A stretch of DNA of 63,042 bases, taken from Kiritimatiellales bacterium (lineage in GTDB: Bacteria > Verrucomicrobiota > Kiritimatiellia > Kiritimatiellales > Pontiellaceae). The stretch is taken from assembly GCA_030625905.1 (NCBI GenBank), contig DAOUQA010000001.1, positions 1 to 63,042 of the forward strand, read 5' to 3'. Shown piece by piece: positions 47,632 through 59,803 of this stretch (position 1 is its first letter; every line of letters starts with the position of its first letter). A model generated the notes under the pieces. The model had not been told where the DNA came from and searched no databases. It was given only the letters and a program-made list of their open reading frames with translations. Position numbers and translations under genes: made by a program.

Positions 47632-49101
47632 CTATGCGTGCAGGAGGATCTTGTCGACACGGGCGATTTCGAAAGTACGTCGGGGGCGGGGCGAGAGGTT
47701 GGCGATGGACATGGAAACGCCTTCGTCCTGCGTGGCCTTCTTGAGGGCAATAAGGAAACCGAGGCCGGAACTATCGATGAAGTCGAGCTGGGCGGCGTCG
47801 ACCGAAACCGTCTTGAGGATACCTTGCTCCTTCAATTCGTGATGAACAAATTCGGCTTGTTTCTCGAAATCCGGCAGCGTTGCGGCAGTCAGTTCCATCG
47901 GCAGATCCAGGGTCAGCAAGCCCTCTTCATAGACCGTTCTCCCGTCGCGATGCTGGGTCAAATTCCGGATGATGGAGACCAGTTCATCCATGCGGGTGGC
48001 GGTATCGAAATAGTCGGTCAGCCGGCAGGTATCGAGCAGGCGCCGCACCTTGGGCCGGGGGGCGTAGAGAATCAGGCGTGTTCCCTTTGCCCGGCACCGT
48101 TTGTTCACTTCCAGCAACGCGCCTATCTCCAGACTGTCGAGCCACGGAACCGGGTGGATGTCGAGGATAATGTTGTTCGCTGCGGCGGCACCCAGCCCTT
48201 CAACAAATTGCCGGGCGGCATCCTCGGACTCCAGTTTTTGGAATTGCTCCACAATTGCGCCAAGGCTTTCGAGCTGCTCCACGGCGGCCTGATCCAGAAG
48301 ATGGAATCCACCGGGCTTGTCGGGCATCCGGCGGATTATCCGCATTTGGCGGCTGGCGGACAATAGAAAGCGCGTGTTGGCCACATAGCGGGCAAATAAT
48401 CGCTTGGGGTCGAGGCACATGCGCCAAAACCATTCGAGATGCAGCTTTTGCAGCCAAACCGGTGCCCGCTTTTGCTTGCCGGTGATGAAGTCGAGCGATC
48501 CACCCACCCCGATTGAAACCGGTACGTTCCAGCCGCGCACATGCATGCTGATGAATTTATCCTGCTTCGGTACCCCCAGCGCAACAAACAAGAGATCTGG
48601 TCGGGCACGTTCGAGACGTTGCAGAATGTCCCGGTGATCCATCTCCAAAAGCGGGGAGAAGGACGGGGAATAGGTTCCCGCAACCTTCAACTTCGGGAAG
48701 CGGGCTTTCAGAACATCCAAGGCCTCCGTTGCCACGCCATCGGCCGAACCGAGGCCGTAAACGCTGAGTCCCTCCAGCGCGGCACGCTCCGCCAGCATCG
48801 GCACGAGATCGCTGCCCGTCACCCGGTTTTTCAGGCGGGGACCGAAGAACGGCGAAAGCTTCACGACTGAAAACCCATCGGCGATCACCAAGTCGGCATC
48901 GATCAGCAAACGTTGCAGTTCGGGATCGCGCCATGCTTTTGTCACAAAATCAAGATTGGCCGTGGCAATGTTGGCCGGCCGACCGGAGCGAATCCGTTCA
49001 ATAACCCACTCAACCGCCTCATCGAAGTCCACGTTGTGAAACGGAACCCCGAAGATCGCCAGTGGGACAGGAGCTGGATCATGGTTATCCATATCGAACA
49101 A
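47632..49101 (-). CDS. WecG/TagA-type glycosyltransferase fused to two STAS domains
   Basis: 489 residues. Residues about 12-250 are a GT26 glycosyltransferase (IFGVPFHNVDFDEAVEWV, ATANLDFVTKAWRDPELQ, ADLVIADGFSVV, VALGVPKQDKFIS, SIGVGGSLDFITGKQKRAP), the type that adds ManNAc-like residues to a lipid-linked precursor in cell-surface polysaccharide or teichoic-acid synthesis. Residues about 285-390 and 395-489 are STAS-like domains (ILDIHPVPWLDSLEIGALLE; AAQLDFIDSSGLGFLIAL). The last one has the Asp-Ser-Ser-Gly-Leu loop where anti-sigma antagonists are phosphorylated. The combination is unusual. Met5 (49089) is an alternative start. Convergent with the LuxR gene. Confidence 0.85.
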   Translation of the reverse strand: MFDMDNHDPAPVPLAIFGVPFHNVDFDEAVEWVIERIRSGRPANIATANLDFVTKAWRDPELQRLLIDADLVIADGFSVVKLSPFFGPRLKNRVTGSDLVPMLAERAALEGLSVYGLGSADGVATEALDVLKARFPKLKVAGTYSPSFSPLLEMDHRDILQRLERARPDLLFVALGVPKQDKFISMHVRGWNVPVSIGVGGSLDFITGKQKRAPVWLQKLHLEWFWRMCLDPKRLFARYVANTRFLLSASRQMRIIRRMPDKPGGFHLLDQAAVEQLESLGAIVEQFQKLESEDAARQFVEGLGAAAANNIILDIHPVPWLDSLEIGALLEVNKRCRAKGTRLILYAPRPKVRRLLDTCRLTDYFDTATRMDELVSIIRNLTQHRDGRTVYEEGLLTLDLPMELTAATLPDFEKQAEFVHHELKEQGILKTVSVDAAQLDFIDSSGLGFLIALKKATQDEGVSMSIANLSPRPRRTFEIARVDKILLHA

Positions 49102-49259
49102 ATATTACCGCCCAGTGCCGGAAGATACAAGTTTTCCAGTACTTGAAAGTGCTTCCGCCGACCGGTCGGTAACGGCACGAAGGGAGGGGTAATCCCTGCT
49201 TGAGGGGTGAGAGGAAATGCAGTAGGTTGCCTCCTCGTTTTACAATCCCGGAAAATACC

Positions 49260-52298
<3,039 letters not shown>

Positions 52299-52457
52299 AT
52301 AAGCAGAACAACGCATGGGCATGCCGTTGTATTTGCCGACGGTGCTGGCTTCCGAATTTGGAATAAAACAAGCCGTCATCGATCTCCCGCTACACAACTT
52401 TAAGGTTCTTCCCTTCAACCGCTCCCTGCCTTCATCCTGATATTATTTTACACCCCC

Positions 52458-53768
52458 ATGAATATTCCCGAAACCATTCACGAAACGATTGACCGGAACG
52501 GGTTGATTCCCAATGGCGCGAAGGTGGTCGCCGGGGTGTCGGGCGGGGCGGATTCGGTCGCATTGCTGCGGGCACTGCATCAACTCGGTATTCCCTGTAC
52601 CGTCGCGCACATGAACCATCAACTGCGCGGGGACGAATCCGAGGCCGATGAGCGGTTTGTGCGCGAACTGGCCGGTGAACTGAACCGCCCCGTCGTTGTG
52701 AAAAGTGTGGCGGTGCGCGAACTGGCCGAAAACTCCGGATTATCGATCGAGATGGCCGCACGGCAGGCGCGGCATGATTTCTTTGCGGAATTCGAGGATT
52801 CCGTTATTGCCCTCGCCCACCATGCGGACGATCAGGCCGAAACCTTCATTCTCAAGCTCGCACGCGGCGCGGGATCCGAGGGGCTGGGCGGCATGCCCTG
52901 CTCCCAGAAGATCGGACAGCTCCGACTGATCAGGCCGATGCTCAATATTCCACGGGAGGAAATCCTGCAATGGCTGGAAGAAAACCATTTCGGGTGGCGG
53001 GAAGATGCCAGCAATGCCGACGAGACGTTCCTGCGCAACCGCGTGCGGCACACCATCCTCCCCCTGCTGGAAAAGGAACTGAACCCGAATATCCGCGAGA
53101 CGATCCGGCGGACAATGGATATTCTGCGCGAGGAGAATGCTTGGATGGAAGGTTTGCTAACGGGAACGAGCCTGCGGGACTCGTCTACATTGCCACTCGC
53201 GGCACGAAGGCGGGTGCTGCGCAAGTGGTTGTTCGAGCAAGGGGCGGAGACTGCTGATTTCGATGCAGTTGAAAAAATCCTGGCATTGGTGGATGCCGGC
53301 GAGGGTTCCACGGTTTTCGAGCTAAGCAAACGGCAACGCGTGGTGGTGGAATATGGAAACCCCCGGTTTGAGCATGTGGGGCAGGCATCCTTGCCTGCCC
53401 AAGGCAGACAGGGATGTCTGCCCCACGTTCGCTTAACAACCGAGAGGGGAACGGGCTGGCGAAAGGATCATGGGAAAGGTGCCGGCATTCTGCCGGCCGA
53501 GGCTTCGTTCGATGCGGATAAGGTCGGCGACTCGCCCATCGAGGTGCGCAGCTACCGGCTCGGCGACCGCATCGCCCCGATCGGAATGGAGGGCAGCCGC
53601 AAGCTTCAGGATATTTTCACCGATCAAAAGGTTCCGCGCGCACAGCGCCCCTCGATTCCGGTGGTGGTGTGCCGCGGTGAAATCATCTGGATCCCCGGCT
53701 ACCGCACCGCCCGCGGCTGGGAGGTGGATGGCAAAAACGGCGTCGCGGTGCATGTCCGGGCTGAATAA
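52458..53768 (+). CDS. tilS: tRNA(Ile)-lysidine synthase with palindromic inserts
   Basis: 436 residues. It attaches lysine to C34 of tRNA-Ile(CAU) with ATP so that it reads AUA. The PP-loop SGGADS is at 28-33, followed by VAHMNHQLRGDESEADERFV and LAHHADDQAETFILKLARG. The middle substrate domain and C-terminal TilS_C domain (VRSYRLGDRIAPIGMEGSRKLQDIFTDQKVP...WIPGYR) are present. Residues 307-323 are encoded by a 51-bp double palindrome in frame. Two more hairpins lie at 53167-53190 and 53481-53497. The inserts fall in linkers, so the enzyme may still work. It follows secA by 159 bp. Confidence 0.93.
   Translation: MNIPETIHETIDRNGLIPNGAKVVAGVSGGADSVALLRALHQLGIPCTVAHMNHQLRGDESEADERFVRELAGELNRPVVVKSVAVRELAENSGLSIEMAARQARHDFFAEFEDSVIALAHHADDQAETFILKLARGAGSEGLGGMPCSQKIGQLRLIRPMLNIPREEILQWLEENHFGWREDASNADETFLRNRVRHTILPLLEKELNPNIRETIRRTMDILREENAWMEGLLTGTSLRDSSTLPLAARRRVLRKWLFEQGAETADFDAVEKILALVDAGEGSTVFELSKRQRVVVEYGNPRFEHVGQASLPAQGRQGCLPHVRLTTERGTGWRKDHGKGAGILPAEASFDADKVGDSPIEVRSYRLGDRIAPIGMEGSRKLQDIFTDQKVPRAQRPSIPVVVCRGEIIWIPGYRTARGWEVDGKNGVAVHVRAE
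53167..53190 (+). repeat. Short hairpin repeat (7-bp stem, 3-nt loop, then TCTACAT), copy 3, inside tilS
   Basis: CGAGCCT-GCG-GGACTCG (one mismatch, one G-U pair) is followed by TCTACAT at 53184-53190. Geometry is identical to the intergenic copies at 2888 and 4024. It encodes part of TilS residues 237-244. Confidence 0.5.
53376..53426. repeat. 51-bp double palindrome inserted in frame in tilS
   Basis: Overall inverted repeat of 24-bp arms (53376-53399 and 53403-53426, 21 of 24 matching) around a 3-nt centre. Each arm also contains its own perfect hairpin, GGCAGGCA-TCCT-TGCCTGCC and GGCAGACA-GGGA-TGTCTGCC. 51 bp is exactly 17 codons (VGQASLPAQGRQGCLPH), so the TilS frame is kept. Confidence 0.8.
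53481..53497. repeat. Small palindrome in tilS
   Basis: GCCGGCA-TTC-TGCCGGC, a perfect 7-bp stem with a 3-nt loop, encoding Ala-Gly-Ile-Leu-Pro-Ala at residues 342-347. It lies about 55 bp after the 51-bp double palindrome, in the same linker. Confidence 0.5.
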
Positions 53769-53792
53769 ATCGACAGGTTGTGTTCAACATGA

Positions 53793-53945
53793 TTTACACT
53801 CGGTGTCCGGATCAGGCATTCGGCGGAATACCAGGATCGGGCCGAAATTGTCCTGCCCAGCAAGGATATCCTTATTGCAGTCGGCAGCTACAAGGACCTG
53901 CTCCTGCGTCTTGAGGGCACCCAAGGCATCATTGCGCGAATCTAG
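53793..53945 (+). pseudogene. Short open coding remnant between tilS and ftsH
   Basis: Fifty codons without a start (the frame opens after a TGA at 53790) read GVRIRHSAEYQDRAEIVLPSK...ILIAVGSYKDLLLRLEGTQGI, with good protein character, ending in TAG at 53943. I do not recognise it. It may be the 3' end of a lost gene or use a non-standard start. Confidence 0.3.
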
Positions 53946-53960
53946 CATAATCCCACAAAC

Positions 53961-53993
53961 CCCTGTCGGCGCAACGTCAGCAGGGCGTTTTTG
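53961..53993 (+). terminator. Candidate intrinsic terminator upstream of ftsH
   Basis: CCCTGTCGGCG (53961-53971) pairs with CGTCAGCAGGG (53975-53985) with one mismatch and wobble pairs, a 3-nt loop, then CGTTTTTGTTT. It would end transcription from tilS before ftsH. Confidence 0.55.
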
Positions 53994-54088
53994 TTTGAAT
54001 GAAACCGCGCCGATTGACTCCAACTTTATCTCGTTATCACTATGTGGCGATGGTAGCTTTCGGCCTGTTTTTAAAGAAAGAAGCAACT

Positions 54089-56065
54089 ATGGCAGACAAT
54101 AACCAGCCCAAAAATCCCAAGACCGAAAAGCCAAAAAAGAAGGGGCCGCCACCCATGCCGATGCGCGGATTGGCCATCTCCTTCCTGATGATGGCCATTT
54201 TCCTGACGGTTCTACACCTGTTCTCCAATTCGTCCCAAAAGACCAACGAGCTTGAATACACCGACTTTGCGAGGAAGGTCAAGGACGGGCGGATCGCCAA
54301 GGTGGAGATTGCCAACGACGGCGCAGGCAACCACTACGTGACCGGCGAATCGAAGGATCTGAACGAGTCGGGAAACACCCAGTTCCGCACGGAAATCATC
54401 CTGACCGAAAAGTTGATGGGAATGTTGGAGGAAAACGGGGTACAGGTGAAGATCAAGCGTCCGAAAACCATGCTTATTTCGGTTCTGGCCAACATTGTCC
54501 CGTTCATCCTGATTTTCGGCATCATCTACTTTGTATTCATCCGCCAAATGAAAAATGCCGGACGCGGTGCCATGAGCTTTGGCAAGAGCCGCGCCAAGCT
54601 GCTGACGCAGGACAAGAACAAGATCACCTTCAAGGAGGTGGCCGGCGTCGACGAGGCGAAGGAGGAGCTACTGGAGATTGTTGAATTCCTGAAGGATCCG
54701 AAACAATTCCAGAGGCTGGGCGGCAAGATGCCGAAGGGCGTATTGCTTTCCGGAGCGCCGGGAACCGGCAAGACCCTGCTGGCCAAGGCGGTGGCGGGCG
54801 AGGCGGATGTGCCGTTCTTCACCATCAGCGGGTCGGACTTTGTCGAAATGTTTGTCGGCATCGGTGCCTCACGCGTGCGCGACATGTTTGAACAGGGGAA
54901 AAAAAATGCCCCCTGCATTATTTTTATCGATGAGATCGACGCCGTTGGCCGCAGCCGTTTCAGCGGCATCGGCGGCGGGCACGATGAGCGCGAGCAGACA
55001 CTCAACGCCCTGCTGGTCGAGATGGACGGCTTTGATTCGCAGGAAGGCATTATCATCGTTGCTGCGACAAACCGGCCCGATGTACTCGACCCCGCCCTGC
55101 TGCGTCCCGGGCGCTTCGACCGTCAGGTGGTGGTCGACCTGCCGACCCTGGAGGGCCGCGAGCAAATCCTGAAGATCCACTCCCGCAACGTCCGCCTGTC
55201 GGACAAGGTCGACCTGAAGAAGTCGGCACGCGGCACTCCGGGCTTTTCGGGAGCCGATCTGGCAAACCTCGTGAACGAAGCCGCTTTGCTGGCCGCCCGC
55301 CGCAACGCGGAATTCGTGGAACAGAAGGATATGGAGGAGGCTCGCGACAAAGTGATGTGGGGCCGCGAGCGTCGCAGCCATGTGCTTGATTCGGAAGAGA
55401 AGGAACTGACGGCCTACCACGAGGCGGGACACGCCGTGGCAATGTACTACACGCCAGAATGCGAACCGATCCACAAGGTAACCATTATCCCGCGCGGCCG
55501 CGCGCTGGGCGCCACGATGCAGCTACCGGAGAAGGATCGCTACACGCAGTCGAAGAAACGGCTGGAAGCCGACCTCGTTTCGCTGATGGGTGGACGGGCG
55601 GCGGAGGAGCTGGTTTTCAGCGATGTCACCACCGGGGCTCACAACGATATCGAACGAGCCACCATGATTGCCCGGGCCATGGTCTGCGAATACGGTATGA
55701 GCCCACTTCTGGGGCCGCAAAACCTAGGCAACCACAACAAGCCGGTCTTTCTCGGGCAAGGCATCAGCGGGGCGCATGAACACAGCGAAAATACCGCGCA
55801 AAAGATCGACGAGGAAGTGCGGCGAATCCTGACCGAGACCTATGATGCCTGCATGAAGATATTGACGGACAATAAGGACAAGCTGGTCACCCTCTCCAAA
55901 ATGCTGATCGAACGCGAAGTGCTGAATTTCGACGAAGTCGATTCCATCATGAAAACCGGGAACCTTCCGGCAAACAAGAAAGCCGAACCCAAGGCCGCGG
56001 AAGCCAAACCCCAAACCGCGGAAGCCGAACAGGAAAAACCGGACGCTGCAGACGGCTCCGCTTAG
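54089..56065 (+). CDS. ftsH: ATP-dependent zinc metalloprotease FtsH
   Basis: 658 residues from the Met at 54089. This membrane-anchored AAA+ protease degrades unassembled membrane proteins and short-lived regulators. Two membrane segments are at about 27-45 and 128-151 with a periplasmic domain between. Walker A GAPGTGKT is at 222-229, Walker B IIFIDEID at 277-284 and [21 protein letters not shown] follows. The zinc site HEAGH is at about 444-448, with the third ligand Asp in the later part. The C-terminal tail is Lys/Glu/Ala-rich. The upstream in-frame segment to 53999 is not family-like. The ribosome site is weak (AAGAAG). Confidence 0.97.
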   Translation: MADNNQPKNPKTEKPKKKGPPPMPMRGLAISFLMMAIFLTVLHLFSNSSQKTNELEYTDFARKVKDGRIAKVEIANDGAGNHYVTGESKDLNESGNTQFRTEIILTEKLMGMLEENGVQVKIKRPKTMLISVLANIVPFILIFGIIYFVFIRQMKNAGRGAMSFGKSRAKLLTQDKNKITFKEVAGVDEAKEELLEIVEFLKDPKQFQRLGGKMPKGVLLSGAPGTGKTLLAKAVAGEADVPFFTISGSDFVEMFVGIGASRVRDMFEQGKKNAPCIIFIDEIDAVGRSRFSGIGGGHDEREQTLNALLVEMDGFDSQEGIIIVAATNRPDVLDPALLRPGRFDRQVVVDLPTLEGREQILKIHSRNVRLSDKVDLKKSARGTPGFSGADLANLVNEAALLAARRNAEFVEQKDMEEARDKVMWGRERRSHVLDSEEKELTAYHEAGHAVAMYYTPECEPIHKVTIIPRGRALGATMQLPEKDRYTQSKKRLEADLVSLMGGRAAEELVFSDVTTGAHNDIERATMIARAMVCEYGMSPLLGPQNLGNHNKPVFLGQGISGAHEHSENTAQKIDEEVRRILTETYDACMKILTDNKDKLVTLSKMLIEREVLNFDEVDSIMKTGNLPANKKAEPKAAEAKPQTAEAEQEKPDAADGSA

Positions 56066-56104
56066 TGGTTTACATTTCCGCAGTTTGGAAATAAGCTCCG
56101 GAAC

Positions 56105-56455
56105 ATGAAATCCATGAAATATATTGCCGTGGTTGCATCGCTAGCCCTTCTCATGGGCTGTGCAACCACGTTCCGACCTTGGTTGCTCAGCGAAATCGAA
56201 GAGGGCATGGAGCGGGCGCAGGTTATCCGTATCCTGGGGGAGCCGGATTCCGCCGAAACGAAAAACGGGGCGGAGTTCCTGCATTATTCCTACAGAGAAG
56301 ATTTCGCCCCACTACTTGCTGACAACTCGACCTATGCCTACGAGGCCAATCGTAGAGTCCGGGAACAGCAAATCCGAAAGAGCCTCAAGGAATACAGGTA
56401 TGCCGTAAAGCTGGTTGACGGGAAGGTGCAGAGCTACAAAGAGCTGGTGGATTAG
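56105..56455 (+). CDS. SmpA/BamE-like lipoprotein
   Basis: 116 residues. The signal peptide with lipobox LLMGC gives lipidation at Cys20. The mature part contains IEEGMERAQVIRILGEPDSAETKNGAEFLHYSY, the characteristic turn-helix-strand pattern (GMxxxxVxxxLGxPxxxxxxxxxxxWxY) of SmpA/OmlA proteins such as BamE, followed by a basic helix and KLVDGKVQSYKELV. It would sit in the outer membrane inner leaflet. Whether it belongs to the Bam complex is unknown. An internal Met4 is an equally good start. Confidence 0.75.
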   Translation: MKSMKYIAVVASLALLMGCATTFRPWLLSEIEEGMERAQVIRILGEPDSAETKNGAEFLHYSYREDFAPLLADNSTYAYEANRRVREQQIRKSLKEYRYAVKLVDGKVQSYKELVD

Positions 56456-56465
56456 GGCAAATCCC

Positions 56466-57452
56466 CTAGTAGCGCCGGGTCTTTGGCATCATTTCCTCAA
56501 CGAATGCATCCTCGCTTGTTGGATCGAAGCGGGATTGGTTTTTCTTTTTCCATTGCTGGAAGGTATCCGGTCGGCGGTATTCCTGTTTCGGTTCGCTGTA
56601 GCTACCCCATTGCTGTTGCCGTTGCTCGCGTTGCGTCTGATAGGGGCTTTTATATGGCACATAGCCACCCGTGTGCGGTTGCCGCTGCGAACCCGACCCA
56701 TACGAGCGGTCGGTCGCTGATCCTGCTGCACGCGGGAATGAGCTTTGCCGCCGTTCCTGGTTAAAGGTTGGATCGAAGGTTTTCCCGCGCGACGGATCCT
56801 GCCCCGGGGGAGACCCAAAAGTCTGGGTCTCCTGTTGCGGGAAGCCCGGTCGCACGCCCTCGACGGAAGAGGCGCGGGGATCGTGCGGGTCGAATATTCC
56901 CTGCCTCGTCGAGTCGTAGCGGCCGGGTTGCTGCTCGGAGGAAGAGTCCTGGTTGCGCCAATTGAACCGGCTTTCGCGCTGCGAGCCGGTGGGCGAAGAG
57001 CCGCGTTTCTCCGTTCCCCAGTCCGTCCAATCGGTCTTCTTTGGTTCGTCTTTGAACCCCTTCGGGGCAAAGGGATCGTCCACGGCATATGGATCGTCCG
57101 GAGCAAAGGGATCGGCATACGGATCCTCCGCTTCAGGTTCTTCCGACAACAGCCAGTTCTGGTTTTCCACAAGCGGAACCGGTGGTGGCCGCACGGGTGG
57201 CGGCATCACCGCGCCCGGTTCCTGTCGCTCCAGATCCACCTGCGGCTCCTTGAACTTTTCGGAGGCGAGAACGTCCTCGTCTTCGGCAGATGCACCGGGA
57301 ACTACCTCGTCGCTATAGGTAATATCCATGCGTTCCCGAAGATACTTGCGCGTGATGCGCCGCTTGCGCTCCTCCATGGTTTCCTCCCGCGCATTGACGC
57401 ACAAAGGCACCAAATAGACGAAAAGCAATAGAATCTGGACGCTCCGTTTCAT
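56466..57452 (-). CDS. Secreted low-complexity protein
   Basis: 328 residues. Signal peptide MKRSVQILLLFVYLVPLCVNA, then a charged helical start (EETMEERKRRITRKYLRERM) and a long disordered region rich in Pro, Asp, Gln, Ser and Arg (DPYADPFAPDDPYAVDDPFAPKG; many QQ, SQR and YGS patches). The C-terminus is basic (KTRRY). There is no recognised domain. The codon pattern and continuous frame make it a real gene. Composition suggests a periplasmic or envelope linker protein. It is convergent with the lipoprotein gene, ending 11 bp from it. Confidence 0.65.
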   Translation of the reverse strand: MKRSVQILLLFVYLVPLCVNAREETMEERKRRITRKYLRERMDITYSDEVVPGASAEDEDVLASEKFKEPQVDLERQEPGAVMPPPVRPPPVPLVENQNWLLSEEPEAEDPYADPFAPDDPYAVDDPFAPKGFKDEPKKTDWTDWGTEKRGSSPTGSQRESRFNWRNQDSSSEQQPGRYDSTRQGIFDPHDPRASSVEGVRPGFPQQETQTFGSPPGQDPSRGKTFDPTFNQERRQSSFPRAAGSATDRSYGSGSQRQPHTGGYVPYKSPYQTQREQRQQQWGSYSEPKQEYRRPDTFQQWKKKNQSRFDPTSEDAFVEEMMPKTRRY

Positions 57453-57613
57453 GATCGGTAAGCTACTTCTTGCATATCAGACCCGTCAACGCCGCAATAC
57501 GTTTAAAGTTTCGGCGCGGAAAAGCCCCGTGCATGATTCGAAAATCCGTTCCTGCTCACCGTTCTACGGCCTCGGTGGCCTCAATATTTATGGAATGTCG
57601 AATTTTTAAGCAT

Positions 57614-59254
57614 TCACCGGGTCGTATCGATGGCGTAGAGGTAGCGCTTGATCTTTTGTGTGGTGGTTTTCTCGAACTCCTCGAACCGAACCTCGATCTT
57701 GCGCGGACGCTTGTAGCCCGAAAGATCCGTAAGTTTTTCGCGGATATCCCCGTTCACTAGATCCTCGATTTGCTGGTCCGTCAGGCGCTTGCCCTCGCGA
57801 TCCTCCATGGTATCGAACACCTCCTGGTTCGGCACGGCAATCAGGCCGACACGCTCGCCAGCGTCCTCGTTGGGCTCGCGATAGCCGAGCGCCAAGCATT
57901 CGAGCACATAATCGCTCTTCAGCACCTGCCGCTCCACCTCCTCGGGATAGATGTTCTTGCCTTCGCGGTTGACGATCAGGCTCTTCTTCCGGCCGCTGAT
58001 GACGAGATAGCCTTTTTCATCGATGTGGCCGAGGTCCCCGGTGTAGTACCACCCATCTTTCAGCACCTTTTCGGTCTCTTCGGGGTTGTTGTAGTAGCCC
58101 GACATCACATTGTCGCCGCAAGCAATAATCTCCCCCGATCCCTTCTCATCGGGATCCGCAATCTTGATTTCAACCCCGGGAAGCGGAAGCCCCACCGTTC
58201 CAATCCTTGGAGCCGACATCGGATTGAGCGTCAGCACCGGCGCGGTTTCCGTGACGCCATAGCCCTCCACAATCCGAAACCCCAGCTTGCCCCAGCCCCG
58301 GAGCGTGGCGGGACTGATCGGCGCGCCGCCCGAAATAATCAGCCGCAACGAACCCCCCAGCCCCTTGTGGATCTTCCTGCCCACCACCTTGGACAGGCCA
58401 ATGCGACACATGAGCTTCGCCGGTTTCTTTCCATTGATCCCGGCCTTGATGCGCCCGAGCATTTTTTCGAGCAGCAACGGTACGGCGATCAGAACCGTTG
58501 GCGAAGTCTCAGCCATGTTGGCTTGGATGGTTTTCAGGTTCTCGACCAAGCTCACCTGGCACTGAATATGGACGGGCAGAAGCAGCATCGTCGTGAAAGC
58601 GAACGAGTGGTGCAGCGGCAAGACCAGTATGAAATTATCGGTTTTACGGATATCGAGCTCGGCGGCAATACTCTCCACATTCGACATGAAGTTCCGGTGC
58701 GTCAGCACCGCGCCCTTCTGCCGACCCGTCGTCCCTGAGGTATAGATGAACGAGGCCGGCGAATCCTCCGCAAGCTTCCGTCTGCCATACGCCCGCGCCT
58801 CCGACATCGCTACATCGGTGATCTCGCGCCTCAACGACTCGTAGTCCCAGTGGCCGGCCGGAAGGGTGCCGTTGCCGGAATCAAGCACCACCACTTTCGC
58901 GTTGGCAAACGCATCCGCATTCTTCGCCGAACAAAACACCGCCGAAACACCGCAGTCGTGGAAGATATGCGACATTTCCATCTCGCGCAGCTTCACATCC
59001 ATCGGCACGGCAATTGCGCCAATGCCCACAATGCCATAGTAGAGCTCGTACCACTCCGGCGAGTTTTCGAGAACGATCGCCACGCGATCACCCGCCTGCA
59101 CCTCCAGCTTGGCCAGCATTTCCGACACCTGCCACGCCCGCCCGCACAGTTCCGAAAAAGTGCGCGTGCACCATGTGCCACCGCGCTTGTATTTCAGTGC
59201 CACCGCCTCCGGGCTCTCGTTCGCCGCCCGGGACAGGCTCTCATGGATCGTCAT
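57614..59254 (-). CDS. AMP-dependent acyl-CoA/acyl-ACP synthetase
   Basis: 546 residues. An ANL-superfamily adenylating enzyme that activates a fatty acid with ATP and passes it to CoA or ACP. P-loop FIYTSGTTGRQKGAVLTH, then SGGAPISPATLRGWGKLG, GYGVTETAPVL, DGWYYTGDLGHIDEKGYLVISGRKKSLIVNREGKNIYPEEVE and the C-terminal catalytic Lys in KTTTQKIKRYLY. It is closest in style to long-chain acyl-CoA synthetases. It lies in the same direction as the small thioesterase gene upstream, 121 bp away, so both probably act in fatty-acid or lipid turnover. Confidence 0.9.
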   Translation of the reverse strand: MTIHESLSRAANESPEAVALKYKRGGTWCTRTFSELCGRAWQVSEMLAKLEVQAGDRVAIVLENSPEWYELYYGIVGIGAIAVPMDVKLREMEMSHIFHDCGVSAVFCSAKNADAFANAKVVVLDSGNGTLPAGHWDYESLRREITDVAMSEARAYGRRKLAEDSPASFIYTSGTTGRQKGAVLTHRNFMSNVESIAAELDIRKTDNFILVLPLHHSFAFTTMLLLPVHIQCQVSLVENLKTIQANMAETSPTVLIAVPLLLEKMLGRIKAGINGKKPAKLMCRIGLSKVVGRKIHKGLGGSLRLIISGGAPISPATLRGWGKLGFRIVEGYGVTETAPVLTLNPMSAPRIGTVGLPLPGVEIKIADPDEKGSGEIIACGDNVMSGYYNNPEETEKVLKDGWYYTGDLGHIDEKGYLVISGRKKSLIVNREGKNIYPEEVERQVLKSDYVLECLALGYREPNEDAGERVGLIAVPNQEVFDTMEDREGKRLTDQQIEDLVNGDIREKLTDLSGYKRPRKIEVRFEEFEKTTTQKIKRYLYAIDTTR

Positions 59255-59375
59255 ATTGCGCTCCCTTCAATATTGATGGATTTTGCCACACGCCATACCG
59301 CAGGGCAAATATTTCCGAGGATTGCGGCGTGTTAGTTTCACCTGTCATGACCTATTGCAACTCTCATGTAACAAC

Positions 59376-59786
59376 TCAGAATTTCCACCCTTTGGAAACG
59401 AAAACCTCATCGAAGAGCGTAGGGGCGATGGGGCGACCGTCGCGGGTGAGTACGGCGAAGACCTGCGCCTCCAGCACCCGCTTGCCATCAGCCTTGCGGA
59501 CGATGGCTTGGTCGAAAACAAAACGAAGGCGCCCCTGCTTGCGCATGCCAAGCTTGACAATAAATATGTCGCGCGGCCGAAGCGGCAACTTGTAGTCCAT
59601 TTCGATACGGGTTACGACGGCGTCGATCCCGTCCGCGCAGAACTGGGCAAAGTCAATGCCGGTTGCTTGCAGAAATTCGTGGCGGGCGTGTTCGAGATAG
59701 TTTTGGTAGACGGCGTTGTTGACGATGCCCTGCAAATCGCACTCGTAGTCGCGCACCATCATTTCGGTTTCAAATACATAGCTCAT
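59376..59786 (-). CDS. Acyl-CoA thioesterase (YbgC/4-hydroxybenzoyl-CoA type hotdog fold)
   Basis: 136 residues from the ATG at 59786 (MSYVFETEMMVRDYECDLQG). The hotdog active-site segment DYECDLQGIVNNAVYQNYLEHARHEFL keeps Asp and NN..Y..YLE.AR of the family. Later strands (VVTRIEMDYKLPLRPRD, VFDQAIVRKADGKRVLEAQVFAVLT) complete the fold. It hydrolyses acyl-CoA or acyl-ACP thioesters in the cytoplasm. The transposase element end begins 13 bp upstream of the start, so its ribosome site (AAGG at 59795-59798) lies at the junction and its original promoter has been displaced. Confidence 0.85.
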   Translation of the reverse strand: MSYVFETEMMVRDYECDLQGIVNNAVYQNYLEHARHEFLQATGIDFAQFCADGIDAVVTRIEMDYKLPLRPRDIFIVKLGMRKQGRLRFVFDQAIVRKADGKRVLEAQVFAVLTRDGRPIAPTLFDEVFVSKGWKF

Positions 59787-59803
59787 GGGGGTTGCCTTAG
59801 GGG

